A DNA stretch of 64,000 nt, from positions 5,469,001-5,533,000 of the forward strand of contig NZ_CP150265.1 in assembly GCF_037976325.1 (NCBI RefSeq), read 5' to 3'. The stretch comes from Paenibacillus sp. FSL K6-3182 (GTDB taxonomy: Bacteria > Bacillota > Bacilli > Paenibacillales > Paenibacillaceae). The notes beneath the pieces were generated by a model. The model saw nothing but the letters and a program-made list of their open reading frames with translations, was not told the origin of the DNA and ran no database searches. Every line of letters starts with the position of its first letter. The first letter of the stretch is position 1. The translations under genes and the position numbers were made by a program. This document shows, one piece after another, positions 18,589 to 27,026 of this stretch.

Positions 18589-20139
18589 TCATCCGAATGA
18601 AAGGGCGCTGCGGTTCAGCCTGTTGTTCTTGAAATATTGTTCCACTAGAAACTTCATAATTTCGCTAGGCTGCTCCTTAGAAAACTCGGCCCGATCTGCG
18701 AACAGCATCCCATACGGGGCTTCGGGTGTATAGGGCTCCCATTGCGGCAATTCCTCTCCTGTAGCATCGAGTCCGTTCGGGTCTCCCGACTGGATGAAAT
18801 TCACCCAGTAATTGCACATCTGGCGCGCCAAATCATAATGTTTGCCTACAAATGGTCTCCAGCATTTAGCGAGCGTCTCGAAGAAAAACCAGAGGTCCAC
18901 CGAGTGAAAAGTGCCAGGGTTATCCCAACCCGGTATTACAGCATCAAAATTATAGTAATACAGCGGGGTATCGGCACCAGCATCGGCGCTCCCTTGCGCA
19001 GCAATTCGAATGGCATATTCAATGCCGCTCACCGAGGCCTTCTTCTTGCACTCCTCGAGATGATCAGCCTGAACGCTGCAAAGCTCCATAAAGGTATCGG
19101 CATCATTGCCAAACAAAGCGATGGCCATTTGCTTGAAGTCGTCAATGGTGTCGACTTGCGGAACGCTGAAAAACTCGGTGGACGTATGACCGAACATTAC
19201 CGGTACCATCCAGCGCTTGTTTTGAAGAAACAATTCAAACGGGTTACCCAAGCTAAACACTTGATCTGCGACGGTGCCCCAGAATCCATGGTACTCCACC
19301 GCCTTGTCGCGGAGATACACCGCATCCAGCTTCCTCGCTTCTGCAAGCGAGGATATACCGAGATACTCAAAAAACTTCACACCGTCCTGTTCCGCTTCTG
19401 CCAAGCTGCTCCGAAGAAGCGGCATAAGATTTCCCGGGTATAACGGAGTAAAGATTCCGCTTTGTATAATTGCCCTTTGAAAGAGCCCTTCATTCTGAGG
19501 TGAAGTAAGCTGGCTCATGACGCTTCCACCGCCGGCGGACTGCCCTCCGATGGTGATATTGTCAGGATCGCCGCCGAAAGCTTCAATATTGCTCTTGACC
19601 CACCTTGTAGCCGCCTGCTGGTCGAGATTGCCGAAGTTAGCGGGAGCTTCTGGGGCTTCCGCCGTAATGTCGGGATGAGACAAGAACCCAAAGACATTTA
19701 AACGATAATTGATCGTAACCACCACGATGCCCCGTCTAGCCATGCGTTCGCCGTCAAACTCCATTTCGGAAGGATGGCCAACTTGCAGTCCTCCGCCAAA
19801 ATACCATACATAGACTGGTAGTTTTTCATCTACACGATTGGCTGGTGTCCATACGTTTAGGTAGAGGCAATCCTCGTCCATCGCAATGTCAGGTTCCACG
19901 GCCCACTCCCGGGTATAGATATTATTTTCGTCGATTTCTTGTCTCACCTGCATCGATATCGGTGCGAATTCAAATGCTTTCAATATGCCTTCCCAATCTT
20001 GCGCGGGCTGAGGGGCACGCCAGCGGTTTTCGCCCACAGGTGGAGCAGCGAATGGGATTCCTTTGAAGCTTGTAATTCGCGGATCCGCTGCTGGAAGACC
20101 CTGGACCATTCCATTGTTAACCTTTATGACTCTAAGCAA
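18589..20139 (-). CDS. Type-B carboxylesterase (PnbA-like)
   Basis: The 516-residue alpha/beta-hydrolase matches the carboxylesterase type-B family: FKGIPFAAPPVGENRWRAPQ near the start, EDCLYLNVWTPA, YFGGGLQVG for the oxyanion hole, and nucleophile Ser in GGQSAGGGS near residue 200. The likely catalytic His is in FHSVDLWFFF. There is no signal peptide, so it acts in the cytoplasm. Homologues in xylan loci are thought to remove acyl groups from oligosaccharides, but the substrate here is open. The start is TTG at 20139 with GAAGGGAG upstream. A terminator at 20173-20210 separates it from the importer genes. Confidence 0.88.
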   Translation of the reverse strand: MLRVIKVNNGMVQGLPAADPRITSFKGIPFAAPPVGENRWRAPQPAQDWEGILKAFEFAPISMQVRQEIDENNIYTREWAVEPDIAMDEDCLYLNVWTPANRVDEKLPVYVWYFGGGLQVGHPSEMEFDGERMARRGIVVVTINYRLNVFGFLSHPDITAEAPEAPANFGNLDQQAATRWVKSNIEAFGGDPDNITIGGQSAGGGSVMSQLTSPQNEGLFQRAIIQSGIFTPLYPGNLMPLLRSSLAEAEQDGVKFFEYLGISSLAEARKLDAVYLRDKAVEYHGFWGTVADQVFSLGNPFELFLQNKRWMVPVMFGHTSTEFFSVPQVDTIDDFKQMAIALFGNDADTFMELCSVQADHLEECKKKASVSGIEYAIRIAAQGSADAGADTPLYYYNFDAVIPGWDNPGTFHSVDLWFFFETLAKCWRPFVGKHYDLARQMCNYWVNFIQSGDPNGLDATGEELPQWEPYTPEAPYGMLFADRAEFSKEQPSEIMKFLVEQYFKNNRLNRSALSFG

Positions 20140-20172
20140 TGATAACGACTCCCTTCAATCTAAGTAATCTAG

Positions 20173-20210
20173 TAAAAGAGAGGAGTATGATTATTCATTC
20201 ATACCCCTCT
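20173..20210 (-). terminator. Rho-independent terminator after the SBP gene
   Basis: The minus strand shows AGAGGGGTATGA, an 8-base loop, TCATACTCCTCT and then CTTTTAC. It follows the SBP stop codon at 20236. Confidence 0.75.
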
Positions 20211-20235
20211 TGTTTGAAATTATGAAAGATTTTAT

Positions 20236-21993
20236 TTATTTGCTTGCTAACGCTTCAGCACGCATTTTAACGATTTTTTTAGCTTTTTCCGTATCCGAGG
20301 CAACGACATCATTCCAACCCAGACCCACCACATCTGTCTTCATCTTTGCCCACAGCTGGTCGAAATCCCCTTGATTTTTTGCGAAAACCATTTTCCATGA
20401 TGTGTTTTTTACATAATCCGATATTTGGCTTCGCTTGTTTTTGATATCTGATGAATCAACACCGAAACTTGTATTAATGTTAGGTACAATATCGATCATA
20501 TTATTTTTCAGGTAGTATTCTGTTGCGTTCGTTGCATTAAATGTACTCTGCCAATCTGTCGTTAAAGTTGTCTTGTTAGCTTCTTTGGTTGAGCTCCAGT
20601 AATTATTGTTATAAAACTCTCCTGAATCGGGGTCCTTCACAAAATCGCTCATGATCATACTATTGATCTTGCTTTGGCCATCCTGGTACCCGCCGCCCCC
20701 GTATTCCTCCGGAACAGGTGTATTCTCCTGAAATGCCGTTTGACCGACTTGGGTCAGCTTAAACTTGCCGTCTGTTGTCTTTTCGTAGTTGAAGCCTTCA
20801 AAACCATTCGTCGTGTAGCGCAGGCCTTCAGGAGACACGAACCAATCCAAGAATTCCATAATTCTGTCGGGTTCCTTGGCTTTTGAACCGACTGCAAATA
20901 CTCTCCCGCTGCCGTAATAAGCATCGCTGCTTTGAATGATTCGGGTGTCAGCGATCGGAACTGCGACATTCCCATCTCCGTTCATCCCTCTTTCAATCGA
21001 GTTGTAAAACCCTCTTTGCCATGAGTACCACAAAAGAAGTACCTGCTTGTTGGTAAGCTTCTCAGCAACCTTGTTCCAGTCCTGGGATGCCGAGTCTGGA
21101 TCGATCAGACCCATTTGATTTGCAGTAAAATAGAACTGTACAATTTTTTTGTACATACTGTTGTCATCGATGAGCGGAACGATGTCGCCTTTTGCATTCA
21201 ACTGTATCGTAGAGGTACCATTTGGCTGTTCATAACCGTACCAGTTGCTCAACCAGCGTACATTTTCCATCCCCCCGCCGTCCCAATCCTTCCACAGCGT
21301 GATCGGAACGATCGGTTTGCCGTCTGGAGTCTTAGGGTATTCTGCCTGCATCTGCTTCAGTACATTCAGTAGATCGGTCAGATTGTTCAGCTTAGGAGCT
21401 CCTACTCCCTTATAGTAATCCCAAGGCAGGATTGGACTGGAGTAAGGCAGTTCTTCTGAAAATGTCGTTGGTGAAGTATCCGCTACAAAAGTCGGCAAAC
21501 CATAAATCTTGCCTTCCGGATTTACTTTATCAAATCCTCCATTAAAAGGCTTGAAGTGATTGTCCACATATTGTGACAGGTACTTCGTATTCGCAACCCG
21601 ATCGGTGATATCCATAACAAGACCTACCGGAATCAACTCTTCCAACTGACTATTCTCGATGATCAGAATATCTCCCAGATCACCTGCTGCCGATCTTGTC
21701 TTGTATAACTGATCGCCGGCTACCTGAGGTGCAAGAATGTTCAACGTAATATTAAACTTGTCTTTGAGAAGCTTCCCATACCACCCGGTCTGCTCTCCTT
21801 GGTAGTTTGCCGCGTTGCTGAATACGGTAAGGGTTAGCGGCTTGCTGTGATCAATCGTGGTGTGGTTTTGTGGTCCCGATTCATTAGTGCTGGGCTCCGA
21901 TTTGCTGCAGCCGGCCAATGCTGTTGTCACCATGAATATGCAAGTAAACAACACCACCATCGATTTTTTCACCGCTTTATGACGATTACTCAA
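20236..21993 (-). CDS. Extracellular solute-binding lipoprotein (LplA-like)
   Basis: The 585-residue lipoprotein has a signal peptide with lipobox LAGC (mature CSKSEPSTNES) and a large SBP body, with a C-terminus ending MRAEALASK. The start is TTG at 21993 with GAGGGGG seven bases upstream. It is the third gene of a permease-permease-SBP operon, an order reversed from the other importers here. The context of xylan enzymes on both sides suggests xylo- or aldouronic oligosaccharides, by inference only. Confidence 0.92.
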   Translation of the reverse strand: MSNRHKAVKKSMVVLFTCIFMVTTALAGCSKSEPSTNESGPQNHTTIDHSKPLTLTVFSNAANYQGEQTGWYGKLLKDKFNITLNILAPQVAGDQLYKTRSAAGDLGDILIIENSQLEELIPVGLVMDITDRVANTKYLSQYVDNHFKPFNGGFDKVNPEGKIYGLPTFVADTSPTTFSEELPYSSPILPWDYYKGVGAPKLNNLTDLLNVLKQMQAEYPKTPDGKPIVPITLWKDWDGGGMENVRWLSNWYGYEQPNGTSTIQLNAKGDIVPLIDDNSMYKKIVQFYFTANQMGLIDPDSASQDWNKVAEKLTNKQVLLLWYSWQRGFYNSIERGMNGDGNVAVPIADTRIIQSSDAYYGSGRVFAVGSKAKEPDRIMEFLDWFVSPEGLRYTTNGFEGFNYEKTTDGKFKLTQVGQTAFQENTPVPEEYGGGGYQDGQSKINSMIMSDFVKDPDSGEFYNNNYWSSTKEANKTTLTTDWQSTFNATNATEYYLKNNMIDIVPNINTSFGVDSSDIKNKRSQISDYVKNTSWKMVFAKNQGDFDQLWAKMKTDVVGLGWNDVVASDTEKAKKIVKMRAEALASK

Positions 21994-22036
21994 TGGTAAA
22001 CCCCCTCAATTCATTTTTTTATTATAATGGTGCAGG

Positions 22037-22984
22037 TTAGCCTTTCACTGCCCCTATCATAATCCCTTTTACAAAAAACCTCTGGAAGATCGGATAAACC
22101 AGCAATATAGGCGCAACAACAATAATGGTAACCGTCATACGGATTGATGTTGTCGTTTGCTTGGTTGCCAGAGTTGCCATGGCTGTAGAACCGGCATTTT
22201 GAAGATTGACCATGGTAGATAATGAGCTTGCTTGATTGATATAGTTATATAAAATGAACTGCAGGCTATACAATTTGCTGTCAGTGACGAGCAGCAGCGT
22301 ATCCTGAAAAGAGTTCCATTGATCCACCGCTGCAAATATGGAAACTGTAGCCAATATCGGCTTGCTTATAGGCAATATCACTTTGAAGAAAATGGTCATA
22401 ACCCCAGCCCCATCGATACTTGCAGCCTGCTGCAATTCCTTAGGCGTTGATTCCACAAAGGTTTTTACAAGAATGATAAAAAACGGGGCTACTATTGTCG
22501 GCAAAATGTAGGCCAAAAAGTGGTTTGTCAGATGCAAGGAGCGCATGGTGAGATACCACGGAATAATTCCTGCATTAAAAAACATCGTAATTATTGTGAA
22601 GCGGTACCAGAACTTTCTACCCCACATATCCTCCTGAGAAAACATGAATCCCAAAAAGGCTGAAGCCCCGACGGTCAAAGAAGTCCCGATCAGCGTTCTT
22701 CCCAAAGATACAACGGCAGCGTTCCATAGTCCCGGAATCTTAAATACATCCAAGTAGTTCTGGAAATGGATTTGCTGCGGGTAGAATACAATATCACCTC
22801 TGGCGCTAAGATCATTGGCACTTATTGTATTGATAATGATAGAGTAAAATGGAAAAATACAAATTAGAGCAAACAGCGTATACAAGGTATAAATCAATGA
22901 TGAGATCAAGATGTCGGTTATGCTTGAATGCTTTTTGTAGTTGTTAACAGTGTTCGCTGCCAGGCCTGCTGCTTTATCGCTCAT
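22037..22984 (-). CDS. CUT1 sugar ABC transporter permease, LplC-type
   Basis: The 315-residue permease has about six membrane segments, EAA loop QAASIDGAGVMTIFFKVILP, and the tail FVKGIMIGAVKG. Its ATG overlaps the stop codon of the upstream permease by four bases, indicating translational coupling. It works with the SBP encoded 43 bases downstream. Confidence 0.94.
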   Translation of the reverse strand: MSDKAAGLAANTVNNYKKHSSITDILISSLIYTLYTLFALICIFPFYSIIINTISANDLSARGDIVFYPQQIHFQNYLDVFKIPGLWNAAVVSLGRTLIGTSLTVGASAFLGFMFSQEDMWGRKFWYRFTIITMFFNAGIIPWYLTMRSLHLTNHFLAYILPTIVAPFFIILVKTFVESTPKELQQAASIDGAGVMTIFFKVILPISKPILATVSIFAAVDQWNSFQDTLLLVTDSKLYSLQFILYNYINQASSLSTMVNLQNAGSTAMATLATKQTTTSIRMTVTIIVVAPILLVYPIFQRFFVKGIMIGAVKG

Positions 22985-23904
22985 ACCACGCTCTCTCCTC
23001 TTATCATTTTTGATAATCCATTCACTGAAAAGAGAAGCACAACACTGACCAAGCTCTTCAGCATGCTGATCGCAACAGAAACGGAATAGCTACCGCCCCC
23101 CATGGCTTGGTTGTACACATATAAATCCAGAACCTGTATGTTTTCTTTGTTAAATGCATTTTGAAAAACAAAATATTGCTCCAAGCCGTTATTCAGGAAG
23201 CTCGCAATTTGCAGCATTAACAAAACAAAATAGGTTGACATCAGACTTGGTAAAATCACATGCCATATGACCTGCATCCTTGTCGCACCGTCTACACGCG
23301 CCGCTTCATAAAGGGATTCATCTATACTCATAATGGCTGCTATATACAGGATGGCTGACCAGCCCAATGTTTTCCATATTGACCACCCCCACATGGTGAT
23401 CCATACATGTTCAGAGTCTTGAAGGAATAGGATCGGAGAATCGATGAGTCCCAGTTGATTCAATAGGCCGTTAATGATGCCTTCACTCGATAACATAGAA
23501 AAGGCCAGTGAATAGACCAGTACCCAGCTGATAAAGTTTGGCAAGGTCGTTACCGTCTGCACAAACTTCCGGAAACGCAAAGCTTTTATTTCATTCAAAA
23601 ATATAGCAAATATCATTGGTAGCCATGAGAAGAGCAGACCCAAGCCGCTCATCCCAAACGTATTTTTGATAACCTGAAGCAATTGGTCTATCTTTACTTG
23701 GTTTTCAACTAAGGAACGAAACCACTTGAAACCAACATAAGTGGATTGAGACAAAGGTGTCGGCGGCGTATAGTCAAAGAAGGCATATACCCAACCATAC
23801 AGCGGGTAGTATGCAAAGGTAGCAAGTAAACCCATGAAAGGCAGTATGTAGAGAAATTTTTTAATAGATTCACTTTTCATCCTGTATTCTTTTATACGCA
23901 CCAT
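22981..23904 (-). CDS. CUT1 sugar ABC transporter permease, LplB-type
   Basis: The 307-residue permease starts MVRIKEYRMKSES and has about six membrane segments, with EAA loop EAARVDGATRMQVIWHVILP in the second half. ATG at 23904 follows AGGGGG. It is the first gene of the importer operon, and a cre-like palindrome lies 25 bases upstream (23929-23944). An Aldouronate/xylooligosaccharide role is inferred from the neighbourhood. Confidence 0.93.
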   Translation of the reverse strand: MVRIKEYRMKSESIKKFLYILPFMGLLATFAYYPLYGWVYAFFDYTPPTPLSQSTYVGFKWFRSLVENQVKIDQLLQVIKNTFGMSGLGLLFSWLPMIFAIFLNEIKALRFRKFVQTVTTLPNFISWVLVYSLAFSMLSSEGIINGLLNQLGLIDSPILFLQDSEHVWITMWGWSIWKTLGWSAILYIAAIMSIDESLYEAARVDGATRMQVIWHVILPSLMSTYFVLLMLQIASFLNNGLEQYFVFQNAFNKENIQVLDLYVYNQAMGGGSYSVSVAISMLKSLVSVVLLFSVNGLSKMIRGESVV

Positions 23905-24421
23905 GTAATCCCCCTATAAATAAGTTTTTTGGAAGCGCTTCCAACATTGTGGAAAAGAAATATTTCGCGATGTCCAGGCAACCAGCTGACAATCCCCTAT
24001 CAATGGTTCCATTTCCTTTCCTGCCCATACACCTCCGTAAACGTATCATTTATTATTCAATTAATTACCAACTTTATGTTAAATAGTAAATTATCGGCCG
24101 CCTAAAAACAATGATCTATACTCACGTATAATTGATATATTCTGCGATGGAGTGATTGTAAATTTGATAGCCTACGATACTTCCAAGAAATTCTTAATGT
24201 GCAATAAAACCTACTTTTCAACATTTAGGATCTATCATATTAGTTGTTATGTAAAACAAGTACAGTACTCCTTTTCGTATAAATGGATGCGAATACTGCT
24301 AGCCAATCTATTTCGTTATCATGGCTCGAATTTCTGAACCTTTAACTATACTTTGACGGGTTTGCTGTTCGGTTGGTTTGTACTAAGATAGACTAATTGA
24401 AGCTAAGAAAGGGGAATCACA
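23905..24421. other. Divergent intergenic region between importer and SGNH esterase genes
   Basis: About 515 bases without a supported gene. The left end holds the ribosome binding site and cre-like palindrome of the importer operon. The rest is AT-rich and should carry the promoters of both flanking genes; TTGACG near 24355 is a possible -35 for the esterase, but no well-spaced -10 was found. A short reading frame at 24152-24337 lacks a ribosome binding site and family resemblance. Confidence 0.6.
23929..23944 (-). promoter_or_regulatory. cre-like operator (CcpA or LacI-family site)
   Basis: TTGGAAGCGCTTCCAA is a perfect 16-base palindrome matching the catabolite-responsive element consensus WTGNNARCGNWWWCAW with one mismatch. 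It lies just upstream of the first importer gene, where CcpA binding would repress by roadblock when preferred sugars are present. A dedicated LacI-family repressor could use the same site. Confidence 0.7.
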
Positions 24422-25645
24422 ATGACAGATGGTCTATCCTTGAACGCAACTGAGAAGCTCGTTGATGTTAACTCGGAGGCTTATCATGAGATGATCGCCC
24501 AATCGCTGCTTGACAAAGGCAACAATAAGCGATTGAAAGCCGCCATTGAAAAGGCTAAGAGAGGCGATAACGTTACGATTGCTTTTATTGGCGGCTCCAT
24601 TACTCATGGAGCTGGAGCAGACCCGCTCCATACGTCCTGTTACGCTCACCAAACATATGCCGCTTTTAAAGAGATGTTTGGTAAGGACGGAGGTAATCAG
24701 ATTCGGTTTATTAAAGCTGGCTTAGGCGGTACGCCTTCTGAACTGGGCATGATTCGCTATGAGCGAGATGTGCTGAGAAACGGAACGGTTCAGCCGGACA
24801 TCGTCGTCGTGGAGTTTGCTGTCAATGACGCTGACGACGAGACGAAAGGGATTTGCTACGAAAGTCTCGTACTGAAAATTCTGACCGCCGCCAATTTACC
24901 TGCCGTCATTCTGCTGTTCAGCGTGTTCGAAAACGATTGGAATCTGCAGGAACAACTTTCTCCTGTAGGCTATCATTATGATCTTCCCATGGTAAGCGTA
25001 AAGGATGCGGTTACAAAACAATTTCAAAAGTCGAAGGACGAAGGCAACGTCATTTCCAAGTCGCAATTTTTTAGCGACATCTATCATCCGACCAATATGG
25101 GACATCTCATCATGGCCGACTGCTTGCGCTCACTATTCATGGAGACCGATCGTTGCGCACCTAATCAAGAGGAAATCGTCCTCGACAAACCACCGATGTT
25201 CGGCAACGATTTCGCCGAAGTTCGTTTGCTTGATAGGGACAATGGTACTAGTGTAGCAAAGATTACGGAAGGCAGTTTCTACGCATCCGATACCGAACTC
25301 CAATTCGCGGAGATGGATGATCATCCATACGGCACAGCCCAATTCCCCGACAACTGGATGCATACATCTGAATCCGGCAGCGACAGCTTCACGATGACGA
25401 TTCACTGCAAAAGCCTGCTTCTCATTCATAAAAATTCCGGAAGCAACGACTTCGGAAACGCCGATATTTGGGTTGACGGCAAGCTTGTGAAGGTGGCGGA
25501 ATCCCAAACTGTCAAGTGGACACGTTGCCACGCCCTCATTTTATTTCGGGAGCAGCAATCGAAAGAGCATACCGTGGAAATCAGAATGGCGTCAGAGCAT
25601 GAGAGCAAACGATTTACAATTCTTGGTTTCGGTTTCACACAATAG
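24422..25645 (+). CDS. SGNH/GDSL-family hydrolase with C-terminal beta domain (probable carbohydrate esterase)
   Basis: The 407-residue cytoplasmic protein has an SGNH catalytic domain from about residue 50: block I FIGGSITHGAGA with nucleophile Ser near residue 58, block III-like EFAVNDADDETK, and block V DIYHPTNMGH with Asp near 218 and His near 221. The last 150 residues look like a beta-sandwich (VARING strands such as SLLLIHKNSGSNDFGNADIW). No signal peptide is visible. SGNH enzymes in xylan loci commonly deacetylate xylo-oligosaccharides. ATG follows AAGAAAGGGG. It is the only plus-strand gene in the 18-44 kb stretch. Confidence 0.82.
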   Translation: MTDGLSLNATEKLVDVNSEAYHEMIAQSLLDKGNNKRLKAAIEKAKRGDNVTIAFIGGSITHGAGADPLHTSCYAHQTYAAFKEMFGKDGGNQIRFIKAGLGGTPSELGMIRYERDVLRNGTVQPDIVVVEFAVNDADDETKGICYESLVLKILTAANLPAVILLFSVFENDWNLQEQLSPVGYHYDLPMVSVKDAVTKQFQKSKDEGNVISKSQFFSDIYHPTNMGHLIMADCLRSLFMETDRCAPNQEEIVLDKPPMFGNDFAEVRLLDRDNGTSVAKITEGSFYASDTELQFAEMDDHPYGTAQFPDNWMHTSESGSDSFTMTIHCKSLLLIHKNSGSNDFGNADIWVDGKLVKVAESQTVKWTRCHALILFREQQSKEHTVEIRMASEHESKRFTILGFGFTQ

Positions 25646-25773
25646 TCACTCGCAGCTCATTTTGCATTGAGAATTTCTTATTACTGATCTTTTCACCTGC
25701 TTATTCAAAAAAGCATATTTAGGGAATCGCCTACATCATATAAGCGACATTTCTATATATAATAAATGACCAT

Positions 25774-25830
25774 ACAACATGAAAGCCCTTCTAGCCCTGG
25801 TATAACCAGGCAGAAGGGCTTTCATGTTGT
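25774..25830. terminator. Long bidirectional terminator hairpin
   Basis: ACAACATGAAAGCCCTTCT pairs perfectly with AGAAGGGCTTTCATGTTGT, and the inner CCTGG pairs with CCAGG around a short loop. It sits between the convergent SGNH hydrolase and GH10 genes and probably ends both transcripts, though T-runs are weak. Confidence 0.7.
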
Positions 25831-25894
25831 AGCGAATTGCATGATCACCTAAGCAAAGAAAGCTTTACGATATTCTTGCTTTTAAACGTTTCTG

Positions 25895-26902
25895 CTATCT
25901 GCTGACCAACTTGTGGTACGATCCTTTCGGCAGTTGTTCCTTGTCGAACAGCAATGGCCAATTTTTGCGCCCTCTGACTGGGAAGTTGTCCAACCAAGTA
26001 TAATCGTCCGCGGCCCCCCAGAACGTCACGCTCGTCAGCACATTGCTATATTCGCAGAACAGCTGGAATAACTGGGAATACCTATCCTCCTGAAGACTCA
26101 TCATCTCGGAAGTAGGCGATATCAGATCGGTTCGTTTATCTTCGAACTCGAACACCGACACGTCCATCTCCGTGATATGCAGTTTGAGCCCCAGCGAAGC
26201 GTAACGTTCAATTGCCGTTCGGATATCGTGCAGTGACGGATGGGATAGATTCCAATGCGCTTGAAGTCCGATACCATGAATTGGCACGCCCTTCTCCTTC
26301 AGAGATTTTACCAGTCTATAAATTTTTTCCCTCTTCTCAGGTACGGACTCGTTATAATCGTTATAGAACAACAGCGCTTCGGGATCGGCTTCGTGCGCAT
26401 ATTCGAACGCCTTGGAAATGAATTCCTCACCGACGATGTCAAACCATTTGGACGAACGCAGTTGTTCTTCGCTACTATCAGATACGGCTTCATTCACGAC
26501 ATCCCATGCATAAATTTGACCCTTATAACGCCCAACCACTGTATTGATGTGGGCTTTCATTCGCTCCAACAGCGTATCGCGATCAACTAGACCTCCAGTT
26601 TCATTCTCGAACACCCAAGCAGGCGTTTGATTATGCCAGACGAGCGTATGCCCTCTTACTTGCATTCCGTTTACTTTCGCGAAATTCATTATTCGATCCG
26701 CATCCTCGAAAGTATATTGGTGTTCTGCAGGATGCAAACGCTCGAACTTCATCTCATTTTCAGCCGTTAAACTATTGAAATGATAAGCCAGCAACTCGCG
26801 TTGTGTGACCAGTGTCTTCATATTTACAGCTGCACCAATTAAAAACTGCTGACTAAACGATTTATGAAGTTTTAAAGATCCTTCATATCGGGAATTGTCC
26901 AT
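25895..26902 (-). CDS. GH10 endo-1,4-beta-xylanase, intracellular
   Basis: The 335-residue single-domain protein has the GH10 barrel: ENEMKFERLHP, GHTLVWHNQTPAW, acid/base Glu in WDVVNEAV near residue 136, GIGLQAHWN, nucleophile Glu in ITEMDVS near residue 244, and FWGAADDYTWLD. There is no signal peptide or binding module, so it should act on imported xylo- or aldouronic oligosaccharides rather than polymeric xylan, as known for intracellular GH10 enzymes of Paenibacillus. It is the last gene of the minus-strand run, after two GH43 genes. ATG at 26902; AGGGAG upstream. Confidence 0.95.
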   Translation of the reverse strand: MDNSRYEGSLKLHKSFSQQFLIGAAVNMKTLVTQRELLAYHFNSLTAENEMKFERLHPAEHQYTFEDADRIMNFAKVNGMQVRGHTLVWHNQTPAWVFENETGGLVDRDTLLERMKAHINTVVGRYKGQIYAWDVVNEAVSDSSEEQLRSSKWFDIVGEEFISKAFEYAHEADPEALLFYNDYNESVPEKREKIYRLVKSLKEKGVPIHGIGLQAHWNLSHPSLHDIRTAIERYASLGLKLHITEMDVSVFEFEDKRTDLISPTSEMMSLQEDRYSQLFQLFCEYSNVLTSVTFWGAADDYTWLDNFPVRGRKNWPLLFDKEQLPKGSYHKLVSR

Positions 26903-26973
26903 TTCTCCGATCGCTCCCTCTTCATGTTTAGGTTGACTTTAGACATAATATGATTACCAATTTAGTAGAATAT

Positions 26974-27002
26974 AGCTTTTTCCAGGTAATATGGGAAAAG
27001 CT
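26974..27002. other. Intergenic stem-loop between GH43 and GH10 genes
   Basis: AGCTTTTTCC and GGGAAAAGCT form a stem with one mismatch and a 9-base loop. The T-rich flank lies on the plus-strand side, where no upstream gene exists, so for the minus-strand operon it is more likely an mRNA processing or stabilising structure than a terminator. Confidence 0.4.
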
Positions 27003-27026
27003 TTTATTGTTCGTATGGATAATTTG

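Noticed and set aside
18742..19443. 233-codon frame opposite the carboxylesterase
   Set aside because: Antisense shadow of a well-supported gene with catalytic motifs; the shadow shows no family pattern.
24152..24337. Open frame of 61 codons in the importer-esterase gap
   Set aside because: No convincing ribosome binding site and low-complexity AT-driven composition; region explained as a promoter.
26974..27002. Plus-strand terminator before the GH10 gene
   Set aside because: The T-rich flank is on the plus strand, but no plus-strand gene lies upstream; kept only as a stem-loop.
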